A stretch of DNA of 64,000 nucleotides, from the NCBI GenBank assembly GCA_028015205.1, contig CM051515.1, forward strand, positions 10,496,001 to 10,560,000, written 5' to 3'. The DNA is from Mytilisepta virgata (taxonomy: Eukaryota; Mollusca; Bivalvia; Mytilida; Mytilidae). How positions within the stretch are numbered: the first letter of the stretch is position 1; every line of letters starts with the position of its first letter. The translations under genes were made by a program, and so were the position numbers. Positions 44,497-59,400 of this stretch are shown here, piece by piece. Under the pieces are notes generated by a model, which saw only the letters and a program-made list of their open reading frames with translations, was not told the origin of the DNA and ran no database searches.

Positions 44497-47400
44497 GTAA
44501 GGTTTAATCATACATTTATAACTTTATATTTTAACTCGTTTTTAATAAAAAATAATATATGGATAATTTTTTATCCTTGCTAAAGTAATACAAAGGAAAT
44601 TTTACATGGTTAAATTAAATTTCGAAAAGACACCTATTGAAGTTGCATCGGGAACCACATATTGATTATTTTTGTTTTATATAAACAACGGCTTTTATAA
44701 AGGGTTAATAAGACGAAGAATTATAGAAATGTCTTTAAGTGTTTTCTTTTTTCGTCGGACCATTGTGTTAATAGCTTAATGTATTATTAATGCAGTCTTC
44801 CATTGTATTTACATGGAGATATGCATATTACCATTTAATAGATAGGTTTAAAGGAAAGTAAATTGCACTACAGATGTCTATAAATAAATGTTTGTTTAAT
44901 GATGTAGTAAGATTTTTTTTTCGGCACTACGCTGGGAAACTAGCTAAATAAAACTGAAGTCAAACGAAAGTTTAAATGGTTCTATGTTAAAATGTTAAAA
45001 ATTCAAAACAGTAAAGTAAAATTTTTACAATACAATATTGTCACTAATGGTAAACTGTCACTTATATTCACAATTTGGTAATCCAAAATGTCGGTGTGAA
45101 ACGGTTTCCGTTTACTCCACTAATCGGTATCCGATCCTAACTACTTAAAACACAGTCTATATTTTGATACAACTTGGAGGATTAAACCACAAATCCATGG
45201 CAATTTGAATAAAGTAATCTTAATTTTCACAAATAGAGAATTATACATGTGATAAAATATTCCTATTATCTAAATTTTAAAAAAACATCCGGATTAGGAA
45301 TAGCACTGATACATGTATATATAATTACATTTATTCACGAACATATAATAAGCACAAATTATCAAAATAACAAATAGAACAAAAGAAAAGATTACCGAAA
45401 CGAAAGAATTTAAAAATTAGCTGCAAACGTGAGAAAAATGTGCCCTTTGAAAATATACGAAATTAATAACACACTATACATCGGGAAGTAGGTACAACGC
45501 TATATAATATTTATCTACGTTTTTAGCCGTGGGTATTGAGATTTTAACATCCGAACGCACTTCTGTGCAACATGAGGCGGAGCTAAAGACGGAACATTGT
45601 CAGTGCACAATGCTTTAAACGTAGCTTACGGAATTATCCCTGGTTTCCCCTCTCTGTGGCAACAATATATGATCGTTGGTCAATTTTGTGTTTTTATTTA
45701 ATTTTTATTACGAAATGGCGTTATTTCAATTTTGTCGCGAAATGGTACGTTTAACGTTATAATGGAAAGCAATTTGTCTATTAAACAAAATTGCTGTTGC
45801 CCAAATGGACAGGTACACGTCCACTCATTTATTTAACGTTAATGGTATTATATATATATTAATAATTCAACCATCCCTTAGTTGTTTTAATGTACTCAAG
45901 TACATCTGTAAAATCGTAAAATTTGATACGGATAAAAGTGATTTCATGTAAAAAAAAGTAATTCCTTTTTGTTATGTTTTGAAATAATGTTCTTCTCTCC
46001 AAATTTAAATGTCAGCAGTGGAGTAAAAAATGTTCAACTAATTCTTCAATTTTGCAAAAATTACAGAGTGGTAACTTATGACTCGATTTTTTTTTAGATG
46101 TTATTTAAGCCTATAGATCCTGTTCTAAATTTTTATAATAATAATTCAGGGGCCAGGTTTTCGAAGATGTCTTATTACTACGACATATCGTAAGATGGTC
46201 TTACGACGTGTCGTAGTCATAAAATGTGTTTTCGAAAGGGTCACAACTTGTGACATGTCACAAAATTTGTCACAAAGCTACGACACCAAAGAAGGTGTCA
46301 TAAGATGGTCTTATAATGATCGTATATGTATAAAAGCAAGAATAATTCGTTAAGCGGGAATTTGAATGTTCGAACCCTAGGTATTTCTTATTCATATTGA
46401 AATAGACCGATAAACTTTTACCATGGTTTTATTGACCATGGTAATAAATTGTGACATTCCATAATTGATTTACACGTACATTTATGTTACACATGTATAG
46501 TAAACGTATATGCATTAATCATTTTTAAAGGGCTATTAAAATTAAAATTAATTAAGCGTTCTTTTCTATTTATTTTTTCTTCTTTTAGTTACATGTATTT
46601 TAAAAAAATTAGATTGCATGCTTTGGTAAATCATTTAAAATTTCATTATTTGTCATTACTGACTTGTGATGGTCATACGATCGTCGTAACTCTGATTGTC
46701 TAAGGATACCTTTGTTTTACATCATACGATAGGTCGTAAGACCATCATAACTTAGTCGCAATTTATGTCATAAGATATGTTTTACCATCAATCTTACGAT
46801 AGTTTCGAAAACCTGGCCCCTGAGTTTCTGGGAATTTTCATATTAGGTTGACATGTTTACAAATCTGAAATTTTTACTTTTCCATTCTTCTAATAACTTT
46901 CATTAGGTTTTTGCTTTTAGGTATTTTATCATCTTAACATATGGGAATATAGAAAAAATTTATCCAACGTTAATGAATTTTCGTTTGTTTCTGTATCCGC
47001 TTATTCATTGCCTACAATACCAACATTTCTAGGAATCCACTCAAAAATAATGTTAAACCTTTATTAAAACGTAAATGTTATAAATGTCATATAAAATTTG
47101 ACCTTTAACTTTAAAACCTGAATGCTTATTTGTTTTAAGAGTCGCCAGTGAGTCTATATACTAGCTCTGTAATCAGTTAGCCAATTAAGCCATTTAATCA
47201 CAGACAAAAATGGAGAAATAACTAGGTAACTTAAAACCTTTTTAAAATTTCAGTTTCGGAATTCCTCCAACCAATGGAATTCTTAATAAGATCCTTAGAT
47301 TGATCTATGAATATCATATTGGGTATCAGTTAATAAGTTTACTTCACTTTTAATCAAGTGGGGTAAAGAATTTTTTAATAATTACACCATGTAACTGTTC

Positions 47401-50400
47401 TTTAACAATAGGTTTTTTTTTTAAATTGCCAATGGGCGAACACATTCTTGTGATGAATAAACAAAATCAGTAAATAAATTGTGAGTCAAAATAATTTATT
47501 TGGAAGTGATAAAATCTGGGTTATGGTTAATGTTTTTTTCTTATAATATCATTAGATAAAGATTTAACTGGATTTGAATCATGAAAACTTAATGTTTAAC
47601 CTTTTTTCTTTAAACTTAATACCCCCCCCCCCCCTTTTTTCCTCTGCCTGAGCGTTGATCTTAATTTCTACACTTGTTACGATGTTTGATCGATACAAAA
47701 CATTTTGCATGCCACCATGGTACACAGGATTTGTCCATCCTATTTTCTAAATAAGTATATATCTATTAGCTATATCAATTATTTTTGTAGTAATACGACT
47801 ATCTGTATCGTCTACGTTATTTGACATTAAATTTGGTTGTAATTTCTATATCGCGTGCGATAGTATGATTGAGGTATAAATGTATCAGATATTTAGAGTA
47901 AAATAAATACATTATGCATGATACACGGCTTTGCAAGACCTGTTTCACATACCCTTTATCGCACCCCTACTCGGAACAGACTTTCATTGTTGAAATATAC
48001 GATATACAAAAACAAAAAAAAAAAAAAAAAAACTTGTACTTGTTTTTTTTTAAACTGCCCCATGAATGGTGATGTATATTGAAATCACCATAATAATCAT
48101 AGTAAACGCAGAAAACTAATTGTCATAATCAGTCTGAATACCTTCATACTAAGGATAGTATAGGTTTACTATAATAAGTTTTTTGTTATCAAAATTAACT
48201 TCTAGGGCAGACGTTTCAAACTGTACTATTAAAATTAGCAACTGTATAATTCACATTATCTTTACAATAAATAGCCGTCCGCCATGTTTTACTAAAAGAA
48301 AAATAGCAAATGTATTTCTATTACATTTTGTTACCAAGCAAACAAATTTCATCGTAAACATATAATGATAGGCATGGTGGTTTTCATATTAAATTCCCAG
48401 ATAAATTCTGGCCCATCACTTATAAAAATTCTGGCAATTATAGTAGGCTGAACTGAATGTATAATTCATGAAGCATAGAAATAAAGTACAATTAAATCCA
48501 TTAAAAACAAACAAGATGAGATCGATCCACTTATGTTTTTCGAAAATTTGCTAGAGATTAATTCTATATCTATCTTTGAATTAAAAAATCTTTACGGCTC
48601 TATAAAACATTCCGTTCATCTAAGTACTAATTATACGGGTATATGTTGTCGTTGTAAAGCTCGATATGCAAAACAATATTATCCTATCTACAAATTTTTA
48701 ATTAGCTTTATTTTCCACATTCTTTTCAACATTTTTAGTTTCGTTTTTAACCTCTCAAAGAGCTTCTTTAATATAGATGTTTTTTCTTTGACTAGCCTTT
48801 GTAATGTTGTTTGGGCGCAACTTATAAACTGTTCTTTAAAATTGACCCATGACCTGGAACACACTTCCTGTATGTCTGTACATATTCACCATGCAAAATC
48901 ACATTTCCAGAATCTAGAACAATATGCCTTTTATATGTAAATTACTATCAATCTTACTATCCATGTGCAACCACTTATATAAATGTATTTAATGAGCATA
49001 AACCATTAACCATCACATATTAAAATCCAGTTCAATCAACTGTTCATATCTGTGCCTCATATTTAAATGTATATAAGTCATTTGCATTTACATCGCCATT
49101 TTAAAGCACCAGACGATCGAAATTGGTATTTGAAAATAGAAAGTGAAAATGGCGAAGGTAAACAAAGGCCGTTTCACCATCTCAGCTAACATAATAATGA
49201 CGGGGGCGTTAATTTCAAGGGTAAGGTTTTAACCCGTTTTTAATAAAAAATAATATATTTATAATTGTTTATCCCTACTAAAGTAACACAAAGGAAATTT
49301 TACACAATTAAATTAAATTTCGAAAAGACTCCTCTTGAAGTTGCATCGGGAACCACATATTGATTAATTTTTTTTATAAACGGCTTTTATAACGGGTTTA
49401 ATAGACGAAGAATTTGCAGTGTATTAATTAGCAGTCATGCATTGTATTTACATGGTGATATGCATATTAATAGATAGGTTTAAAGGACAAGTAAATTGCA
49501 CTTGAGATGTCTATAAATAAATGTTTGCTTAATAACACACTATACATAGGGAAGTAGGTACAATGCTATATAATAGTTATCTACGTTTTTAGCCGTGGGT
49601 ATTGAGAGATTAATATCCGGACGCACTTCTGTGCAACATGAGGCGGAGCTAAAGATGGAACATTTTCAGTGCACACGGCTTTAAACGTAGCTTACGGAAT
49701 TATCCCTGGTTTCCCCTTTTCTGTAGTAACAATATATGATCGTTGGTCAGTTTTGTGTTTTTGTTTAATTTTTATTACGAAATGGTCGTATGGCGTTATT
49801 TCAATTTTGTCGCGAAATGGTACGTTGAACGTTAAAATGGAAAGCAATTTGTCTATTAAACAAAATTGGTGTTGCCCAAATGGACAGGTACACGTCCACT
49901 CGTTTATTTAACGTTAAAGGTATAATATATATGTATATATTAATAATTCAACCATCCCTTAGTTGTTATAATGTACTCAAGTACATCTGTAAAATTGTAA
50001 AATTTGATACGGATAAAAGTGATTTGATGTGAAATTTTTTTTTCTTATAATGTTTGAAATAATGTTCTTCTCTCCAAATTTTTATTTCAGCAGTGGAGTA
50101 AAAAATATTCAACCGCCTCTTCAATTTTGCAAAAATTACAGAGTGGCCACTTACGACACAAATTTTGTTTAGGTGTTATTTAAGCCTATAGATCCTGTTC
50201 TAAATTTTAATGATAATAATTCAGAGTTTCTGGGAAGTTTGGGAATTTTCATATTAGGTTGACATCTTTACAAATCTGAAATTTTTACTTTTCCATTCTT
50301 CTAATAACTTTCATAAGGTTTTTGCTTTTAGGTATTTTATCATCTTAACATATGGGAATATAGAAAATTTTATCCAACGTTAATGAATTTTTGTTTGTTT

Positions 50401-53400
50401 CTGTATCCGCTAATTCATTGCCTACAATACCAACATTTCTAGGAATCCACTCAAAAATAATGTTAAACCTTTATTAAAACGTAAATGTTATAAATATCAT
50501 ATAAAATTTGACCTTTAACTTTAAAACCTGAATGCTTATTTGCTTTAAGAGCCGCCAGTGAGTCTATATACTAGCTCTGTAATCAGTTAGCCAATTTAGC
50601 CATTTAATCACAGACAAAAATGGAGAAATAACTAGGTAACTTAAAACCTTTTTTAAAATTCAGTTTCGGAATTCCTCCAACCAATGTAATTCTTAATAAG
50701 ATCCTTAGATTGATCTATGAATATCATATTGGGTATCAGTTAATAAGTTTACTTCACTTTTAATCAAGTGGGGTAAGTAATTTTTTTAATAATTACACCA
50801 TGTAACTGTTCTTTAACAATAGGTTTTTTTTAAATTGCCAATGGGCGTAAACATACATTCTTGTGATGAATAAACACAATCAGTAAATAAATTGTGAGTC
50901 AAAATAATTTATTTGGAAGTGATACAATCTGTGTTATGGTTAATGTTTTTTTCTTATAATATCATTAGATAAAGATTTAACTGGATTTGAATCATGAAAA
51001 CTTAATGTTTAACCTTTTTTCTTTAAACTGAATACCCCCCCCCCCTTTTTTCCTCTGCCTGAGCGTTGATCTTAATTTCTACACTTGTTACGATGTTTGA
51101 TCGATACAGAACATTTTGCATGCCACCATGGTACACAGGATTTGTACATCCTATTTTCTAAATAAGTATATATCTATTAGCTATATCAATTATTTTTGTA
51201 GTAATACGACTATCTGTATCGTGTACGTTATTTGACATAAAATTGTTTGTAATTTCCATATCGCGTGCGATAGTATGATTGAGTTATAAATGTATCAGAT
51301 ATTTAGAGTAAAATAAATACATTATGCATGATACACGGCTTTGCAAGACCTGTTTCACATACCCTTTATCGCACCCCTACTCGGAACAGACATTCATTGC
51401 TGAAATATACGATATACAAAAAAAAAAAAAAAAAAAAACAAAAAAAAAAAAACTTGTACTTTTTTTTTTGAAACTGCCCCATGAATGGTGATGCATATTA
51501 AAATCACCGTAATAATCACAGTAAACGCAGAAAACTATTTGTCATAATCACTCTGAGTACCTTCATACTAAGGATCGTATAGGTTTACTATAATAAGTTT
51601 TTTGTTATCAAAATTAACAAAATTAACTTCTAGTGCTGAAGTTTCAAACTGTACTATTAAAATTAGCAACTGTATAATTCACATTATCTTTACAATAAAT
51701 AGCCGTCCGCCATGTTTTACTAAAAGAAAAATAGCAAATGTATTTCTATTACATTTTGTTAACAAGCAAACAAATTTCATTGTAAACATATAATCATACG
51801 CATGTTGGTTTTCATATTAAATTCCCAGATAAATTCTGGCCCATCACTTATAAAAATTCTGACAATTATAATAGACTGAACTAAATGTAAAATTCATGAA
51901 GCATAGAAATAAAGTACAATTAAATCCATTAAAAACAAACAAGATGAGATCGATCCACTTATGTTTTTCGAAAATTTGCTAGAGATTAATTCTATATCTA
52001 TCTTTGAATTAAAAAATCTTTGCGGCTCTATAAAAAATTCCGTTCATCTGAGTACTAAATATAAGGGTATATGTTGTCGTTGTAAAGCTCGATATGCAAA
52101 ACAATATTATCCTATCTACAAATTTTTAATTACCTTTATTTTCCGCATTCTTTTCAACGTTTTTAGTTTCGTTTTTAACCTCTGAAAAAGCTTCTTTAAT
52201 ATAGATGTTTTTTCTTTGACTAGCCTTTGTAAGTAGTTTGGGCGCAACCTATAAACTGTTCTTTAAAATTGACCCATGACCTGGAACACACTTCCTGTAT
52301 GTCTGTACACTGTACACGCAAAGCATTAGTTTATTCAACATACAAAATCACATTTCTAGTATCTAGAACAATATGCCTTTTATATGTAAATTACTATCAA
52401 TCTTGCTATCCATGTGCAACCACTTATATAAATGTATTTAATGAGCATAAACCATTAACCATCACATATTAAAATCTAGTTCAATTAAATGTTCATATCT
52501 GTATCTCATATTTAAATGTATATAAGTCATTTGTATTTACACCGCCATATAAAGCACCAGACGATCGAAATTTGGATTTAAAAATAGAAAGTAAAAATGA
52601 CGAAGGTAAACAGAGGCATCTCAGCTAGCATAATAATGACGGGGGAGTTAATTTCAAGGGTAATGTTTTAGCATTCATTTAAAACTTTATATTTTAACTC
52701 GTTTTTTAATAAAACATACTATAGTAACAATTGTTTATCCTTACTAAAGTCATGAAAGTAATACAATGGAAATTTTACGCTATTAAATTAAATTTCGAAT
52801 AGACTCCTCTTGATGTTGCATCGGGAACCACATATTGATTAATTTCTTTTTTTTTTTTTTATAAACAACGGCTTTTATAAAGGGTTAAATAGACGAAGAA
52901 TTAGAGAAATGTCTCTGCAGTGTTTTCCTTTTTGGTGGGACCATTGTGTTAATAGCTAATGTATTATTAAGCAGGCATGCATTTTATTTACACGGAGATA
53001 TGTATATTACCCTTTAATAGATAGGGAAAGTAAATTGCACTACAGATGGCTATAAATAATTTTTTTGCTTAATAAACCACTATACATCGGGAAATAGCTA
53101 CAATAGTATATATTATTTATAAGTTATCTACGTTTTAAAGTGGAACTAAAACGCTTATAAAAAGTTATTTTCATTTTATAGTACTAAAAAACGTATAAAA
53201 ACGCAAAAAACCCGATAAAATTCGGTAACTTAGTTTTCGAGATATTAGCAAAATACTGGCCGATCGTCATTTGCACACCTGAACGATTTGTTAAAAAACT
53301 CGAATATTACTAGTCGCCGGAAGTGACGTACTGTGCGGTTCAGATCTTGTACATAAATAGGTACAGGTCATTTGCAAAGTGAAAGCAGATTCAGTTGATT

Positions 53401-56400
53401 GTTTATACGTCATTGGTGACAACTATCGATTGACAGTGCTTCTTATATATTCACCGACACTTGTTTGATGAAACATTGTACTTAATTTAAATCTACAATT
53501 CAACAATGGGAAGGAATTGTGCAGTTGCGGGATGCAGCAACTCTGCAAAAACGGGACATACTCAACACGCTTTTCCAAAAGATGACCGACAACGTAACTT
53601 GTGGGTTCGTTTTGTAAAACTAACCCGTGTGGATTTTACTGTGCCAACTAAACACTCAGCCATATGTTCAGAACACTTCTCAGAAGAATGCTATGAAGTT
53701 GACAGGTTGATATTCAAGCCATTCAAGGAGTTATTTGGTTTATCTGCTCATAACGAAAAGAGACTATTGCCAGTTTCAGTGCCAAGCATTTATCCCAACC
53801 AGCATGACCAGTATACATGGTATAGTGACGGTCTGCACCAAAATACTTTTGAAAAAATAATTCTAACATGTCTGATCTTATTTGTTTTTATATACCATGC
53901 ATATGTCTTTATATGTGTATATATGCACATGTTTGAAAATGAATGCATTATCATAATGTCATTGTGAGAATAAGCTTACATTAAGCCTATGCAGCCTCTC
54001 CTGTTGAATCAAAATTTTTTATGTATAACTATATTGTACCTTTACATCATACATAGGGTATATTTAAGGGTATTTTTAGAGTTATTGTGTTTGATTTACA
54101 CCCCTTCTTTTCAAACCACCACAGTTACCAACATCCTGAACATAGGGCTATTTAAAAATATTATTAATGGAGTAAGTAGAAGGTACATGTAAGGCCGCTT
54201 ATATCAAATGCAGAGCCTTGACAGGCATGACTTTGAAAAGATGTAGCCAACAAGCTAACATAAGTTGTAGTACAATAAGAGGCTATTATAGCGAAATGTG
54301 TAGCTCCATAAAAAGTTATTCTGGTCCCATGTCCCTCTGAATTTTTTTCTCTTTCTATGATCATAAAAGTTATCCATTTGTAACCATAATAATTTCAAAT
54401 ATTAAGAGTCTGCTGACTATGGTAAAATAATACAATATAGAACAATACATGTACTTCCATGATATAACTACCTCTCTATTTATATAACGTGTTCATGATC
54501 ATAATCCTGATAATGCAGAAAATAATTGGGTAAAAATGTAGCTTTTTTAAAGACCTTCTATTTCATTAGCAATGTAAAGCTAAAGCAAAGTTTGAATGTC
54601 TAATTATTTATTAAAAGAATATGTATTTATTTATTCATTATTTATAAAAAAATATATATATGACACTTCCAATCGTGCAAGAAATTTTAATTTCCCCCTA
54701 AATAGTATTAAACACCTGTGAAAATTAAAACTAGTTCATGATATAAAACAAAGTAGTAAACATGTGGATGGATATTTATCACCTTTAATCCTGGTAATTA
54801 AAACAGTTAAAGTTTTAGCACCTATTAATTAACATCCTGTTATCTAGTAATAAAGATCAAACAAAAGTTTTAATCCCTCCAATCAGGTAAATAACAACTT
54901 GGCCATGCACCTACCACCTGTGGAGTAAATCAATATACCGGTAACAAAGTCATTAGAAAGGTGTTATGAAAACCAGTTTTGACTGGTATTATAATTCAAA
55001 TTAAACAAAGAGCATAAAGTCCCATAACCAATATTAACCAAATTATAACTCTACAAACGTGGGAATTATTTTATAAGTTGAATAATTTTTTTTTATTAAA
55101 ATCCATCAAAATCCATCAAAATCTTTTATTAAAGTTTTAGGTGTACAGTGCAGTTTCTCCAATGATTCTCTTCATATTTTTATTATTACAACAAGGATTG
55201 TAAGAAATTACTTATCCCTCTCTACATATATGTCTCTGATTAAGAAATTTATTATATTTTTATAAGAAAATTCTGAAATTTTATGAATCTGTCAATTCAA
55301 TAAAAAACACACATTACAAAACCGTATCATCTTACAATAGAAGTCATACGATTCAGCAATTTGTCCATTATTGATATAATAAAGCATAGTCGAAATCATT
55401 TTCCAGTGAAACACAATGTTACTAAAAGAAGACATAGTTTAATTCCACTGAATTTACACTTTTTATATTTTAAAAATATGTCAAAATATAAGATGAAATT
55501 GCCATAAACATCAACATAACAATGTTCTAATTTTCAATCAAATTATTTGAAATTGTTTGTAATAATCAAATAAAATTAATAATGATCTTTTCTTCTTACT
55601 AAATTATATCAATGATAACACACAGATTTAGAAAAAAGGGAAAGCCGAAACAGAGATTCGAACTATGTCTACAAGTATTACTCTCAACTCATCCTAACTT
55701 TGCGGCTACCAATTTGCACTATACAAACGTCGCTTTTAAATATATAAAGGCGATAGCCCTATGTATATATTATACAGTATCATACTGATATATGTAAAAA
55801 CGACATTTGGATATCATCCGATTGGTAGCCGGGAGGTTTCGTCGATGTGTTCTTGAACGATGACACATAATTTACTTCAAGGAGGGACACGGAAAATAAA
55901 AATTTGCAAAAGACAAACTAATACCATCTGTGAACAGAAATCAGTAAATTAGCCAATTCAAACTTAATGAAATTAAGTACACAAAGTGAGCAATTGAATA
56001 TAATTTGATGACTTCATTTCAGTGATGGATAAAAGAAACGTTGACTCTAGAAATAAAACCACGGTAAACGAAAAGGCTGACGTCACAGCAGTGGTTTAAA
56101 TGTATTGTGTTTGATCTACGTATTTAAACTTGCTTGGATATGTCTCCGAATGTTTATTATCCTTTCCCTGAAGTTAATAGATCTACGATCACAGTTTAGA
56201 AACAGCGGATTTGTAAAATCAGAATGGATGGATTTTTTTAATTATTTTATTTTTTTCCAGACCCTGTCTTTTAGTCTTATAATGATGGTGATTTATATTA
56301 AATTTGGAGACGATATACTGAACGAAGACGTTATAAAAATTGTTGACATGGAGAAGATAGCTGGAACGATGCCAATGGGAACAGCTGTTAAGTCATTGAT

Positions 56401-59400
56401 ATTTTCTCTGGTTGGAGTGTTTCCTTTGGAATTGATGACGGGAATGTTGGGAATGTGGGGAGCCATTGGACGGAAACAACTAATGCTGGCAATCGTAAGA
56501 TATGTTATCAATGTTACGGGTAGTAATGTATAAACCGAATTTGATTGCATACATTATATCTCATTTAGTGTGTTGTGTGTTTGATCAATTTATGTGATCT
56601 ACAGAAATAATATATTCTGTGCAATTCTTAATCTTCAGAAATTAAAAATAAAATTGGAAACAGCAGCAATACACGCAATATATGTATATATAATAACTTA
56701 ACGAAGTCTATATTAACTTAAACTGTGAAAGGTGGTTCAGATATTTTTCTCTTTCATCAGTATCGAATGTTGATACCGTTTTTATATTAAGGATTTTGAA
56801 TATATGAAAATGAAACGATGCAGTTTATTTATCAGTGATACAACAGCATAAAAACAAAGGCTGTATATGATAGTAATCTAAGATCTCTGCTGTTCAGGAA
56901 AGGTAACAGTCAATTATTTTTTTAAATAACATTGTAAGTATTTCAATGTAACAAGATGAAAATAAATATTTAAATAAATGAAAAATCAATTCAAAATTAT
57001 AAAATATAGATTGAAATAAAAATAAACTGAATCTGTGACTCTAGTCTTTATCTTTTACTTTTGAAAGAGTTTTCGGCAAATATATTTCTGAGGGTTAATA
57101 GCAGTTCTACTTACGGTTTCATTAAAATTTCCTTATGTATTAGCAATTTTAACCTGATAATTAATATAGGCATGTTATAGATGAATCTATTTTTGAAAAA
57201 TAATAACCAATACAAGAATCGTGTTGTGTTTAAATCCTCATTGTGTACTTTTTTTGCAGTCTGTGTTGCTAAGTTCATTTCTGATTGTGATATATAGCAC
57301 CTATATAGTACTGATAGCGATTATTTATAATGAAGTGAGTATGCAAATACAAAATAAAAACTCATATTAAAATATGAGTACTGGTAAAAGAGAGTTGAAC
57401 CACGGGTAAACATAGTTTGTAACATTATACCTCACAGTGTGATTTTATAAATCTAAAGGCTTATACAAGTGTAAAATAATTCGGATAATTTCGTCCTAAT
57501 TGGTGCTGCCGGTGAATAATCCCAACAAATTGCATCGTCCGGTGAATACACCTATTACGTGTATTTGTTAATTATATAAGTTGTACACCAATTTGTATTC
57601 TGTATAATAAAGATGTTTCGGCTCGATAACATGTATAAGTCGGGGGATATCTAAAACTTTCGACCCCGTTAAGGGTTGATCCCACCTTTCGCAGGGTTGA
57701 CAATATACAATCATGACCCTCTTAAGAAGGAGGGGCATCCAGAATTGTCAACTGGTGAAGGTTGTCTTCTTTCGTGCCCTACGGGGTTGTCATAGGAAAC
57801 ATCACAATTGCAAACGTCACGTGATCAATTATCTAGCAAATTAGATACTGTTTTACATAGTGAGGTTTAATATTATTTAACATATCACTTCTTAGAGGTC
57901 CGTAATTGTATGTAATAAGAAAATATATAAGAATGACAAGGCCAATTGGCGACATCAATATAAAAAAATTTATAAATAAGACTTGCCGCTGCGTCGTTAT
58001 TTACTGTTTTAGAATGTTCCTAATGGGAACTAAATGCTTACAGCTTTCGTAGCAACAGATATCACTGCTTTTGCAGTTTCTTTAAGTTTTGTATTGTCTC
58101 TGTATAGTATTGTTTCTCTAGTTTGACGTTTGTACCATTTCTGTTCTTTGTGTATTATCTATTCTGTCGTGTTTTACTTTGAATATTTGATTTTCTCATA
58201 CCTTATACTGCTTTAGTATTCAGTTGTCGATATCAAATGATAAATCATTAAGGGGTCATCCATAAGTGTCAACATTTTTCACGAGTTTACAAAATGCGCA
58301 CTAGGCGGAGGAGATTTAAAATTCAACATTTTTAGCGTATGCTGTAGAAAACCGGTATCATTGACTTGCCTAACAAACGGCAAATAACTTGAACATGTCA
58401 CCGTATTAGTCATGCTCTAGATTTGGTATATGCATTTTCAAGGGATGTGCCGATGTCTATATTCTCTTTCCACGTAAGTAGTATTACCTGTTCACAACAA
58501 CAATGTTAAAAAAGTTGATGCACACTTTTTGACGGGGATAGGGGTTTCCAAAAAGAGTGCTCTTTGTTAACTTGAGAAAAATGTTGACAATTATGGATGA
58601 CCCCTTATTAACATTTGTTTATTTCAGAAGTCTGATTTACACGATACTCTTCATCAATACACAACAGCGTATTATTTTGGAGGTCCTGAATATATTTCAC
58701 GAGAATATTACTATGGTGTCTTCCGTAGATTTCTCTCTGTAGTAAGTCTGTTTTTGTGCATCAGTTGGTTTTGACTGTTAAAAAAAATAAAGAGCATTGA
58801 AAATAAAGAGCATTATCAACCCTATCTTTAAAAATTATTGCAAAAGGGAAACTTTAATAGTACTGTAGGTTTTAGCTTCATAAAGACAACCAAGTGAAAC
58901 ATTATGTTACACTTGTAAAAGAACGACGTGGTATACTGAAAAGATTCATTCAGATTTGTTTGTTTATGAGGCCTTTACAAACATCAGTATATTTACCATA
59001 GAAAAATGACAATTATTTCATCCAAGATTTAAATCAAACAACTTCCTCGTTGACATTTGATTCCTAGTGGACAATCAAATTTCTGACGAACTATCTAGTT
59101 GCTCGACCACACAGGACCCAGATATCATTAATACATGAGTAAATATAATTATCTAATACAAAAAACATATCTTAGATTTTAGTTTTGTTTGTTATATCAA
59201 CCATTTTAATGATATAATATATGTGCTTTTTAAGCTAGGGTGCAAAGAAAGCTACCCCGAAATGTTTTCTTGTTGGGAAATTTATGTGGAACAATTACGT
59301 GGATACTTGCAGACGTATCTTGGACTGATTATAACCTGTATTGTGTGCCAGGTAAGTTCTGAAATGAAACACTAAAGATTCATTAATAAACAAATGCCTG

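Larger units (their letters stand above)
44084..48178. repeat. Segmental duplication copy U1 (first exon 1a)
   Basis: Collinear with U2 (48179-51598) from AACTGTTCTTTAAAATT onward. It lacks the first 640 bp of the unit but has two blocks missing from U2: 44900-45465, and the MITE at 46147-46822. Those two account for the longer spacing of exon 1a to 1b (4724 bp against 3448 bp). Confidence 0.85.
48179..51598. repeat. Segmental duplication copy U2 (first exon 1b)
   Basis: A full 3420-bp unit; the next unit starts with the same TTTTTTGTTATCAAAATTAA at 51599. It includes a 135-codon open frame (48533-48940) that is cut by a stop in U3, so I do not regard that frame as a gene. Poly-A and poly-C runs near the 3' end differ in length between units. 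Confidence 0.85.
51599..53130. repeat. Segmental duplication copy U3, truncated (first exon 1c)
   Basis: Matches U2 to about 53130, just after TTATCTACGTTTT, then changes to sequence around the THAP gene. The remaining 2 kb of the unit is absent. Confidence 0.8.

Noticed and set aside
48533..48940. 135-codon open frame in duplication unit U2
   Set aside because: The copy in U3 is cut by a stop, most of it is missing from U1, and it has no domain.
53860..53967. Hydrophobic C-terminus of the THAP open frame as a membrane segment
   Set aside because: THAP proteins are nuclear and a donor-like site precedes it; more likely intron read-through.
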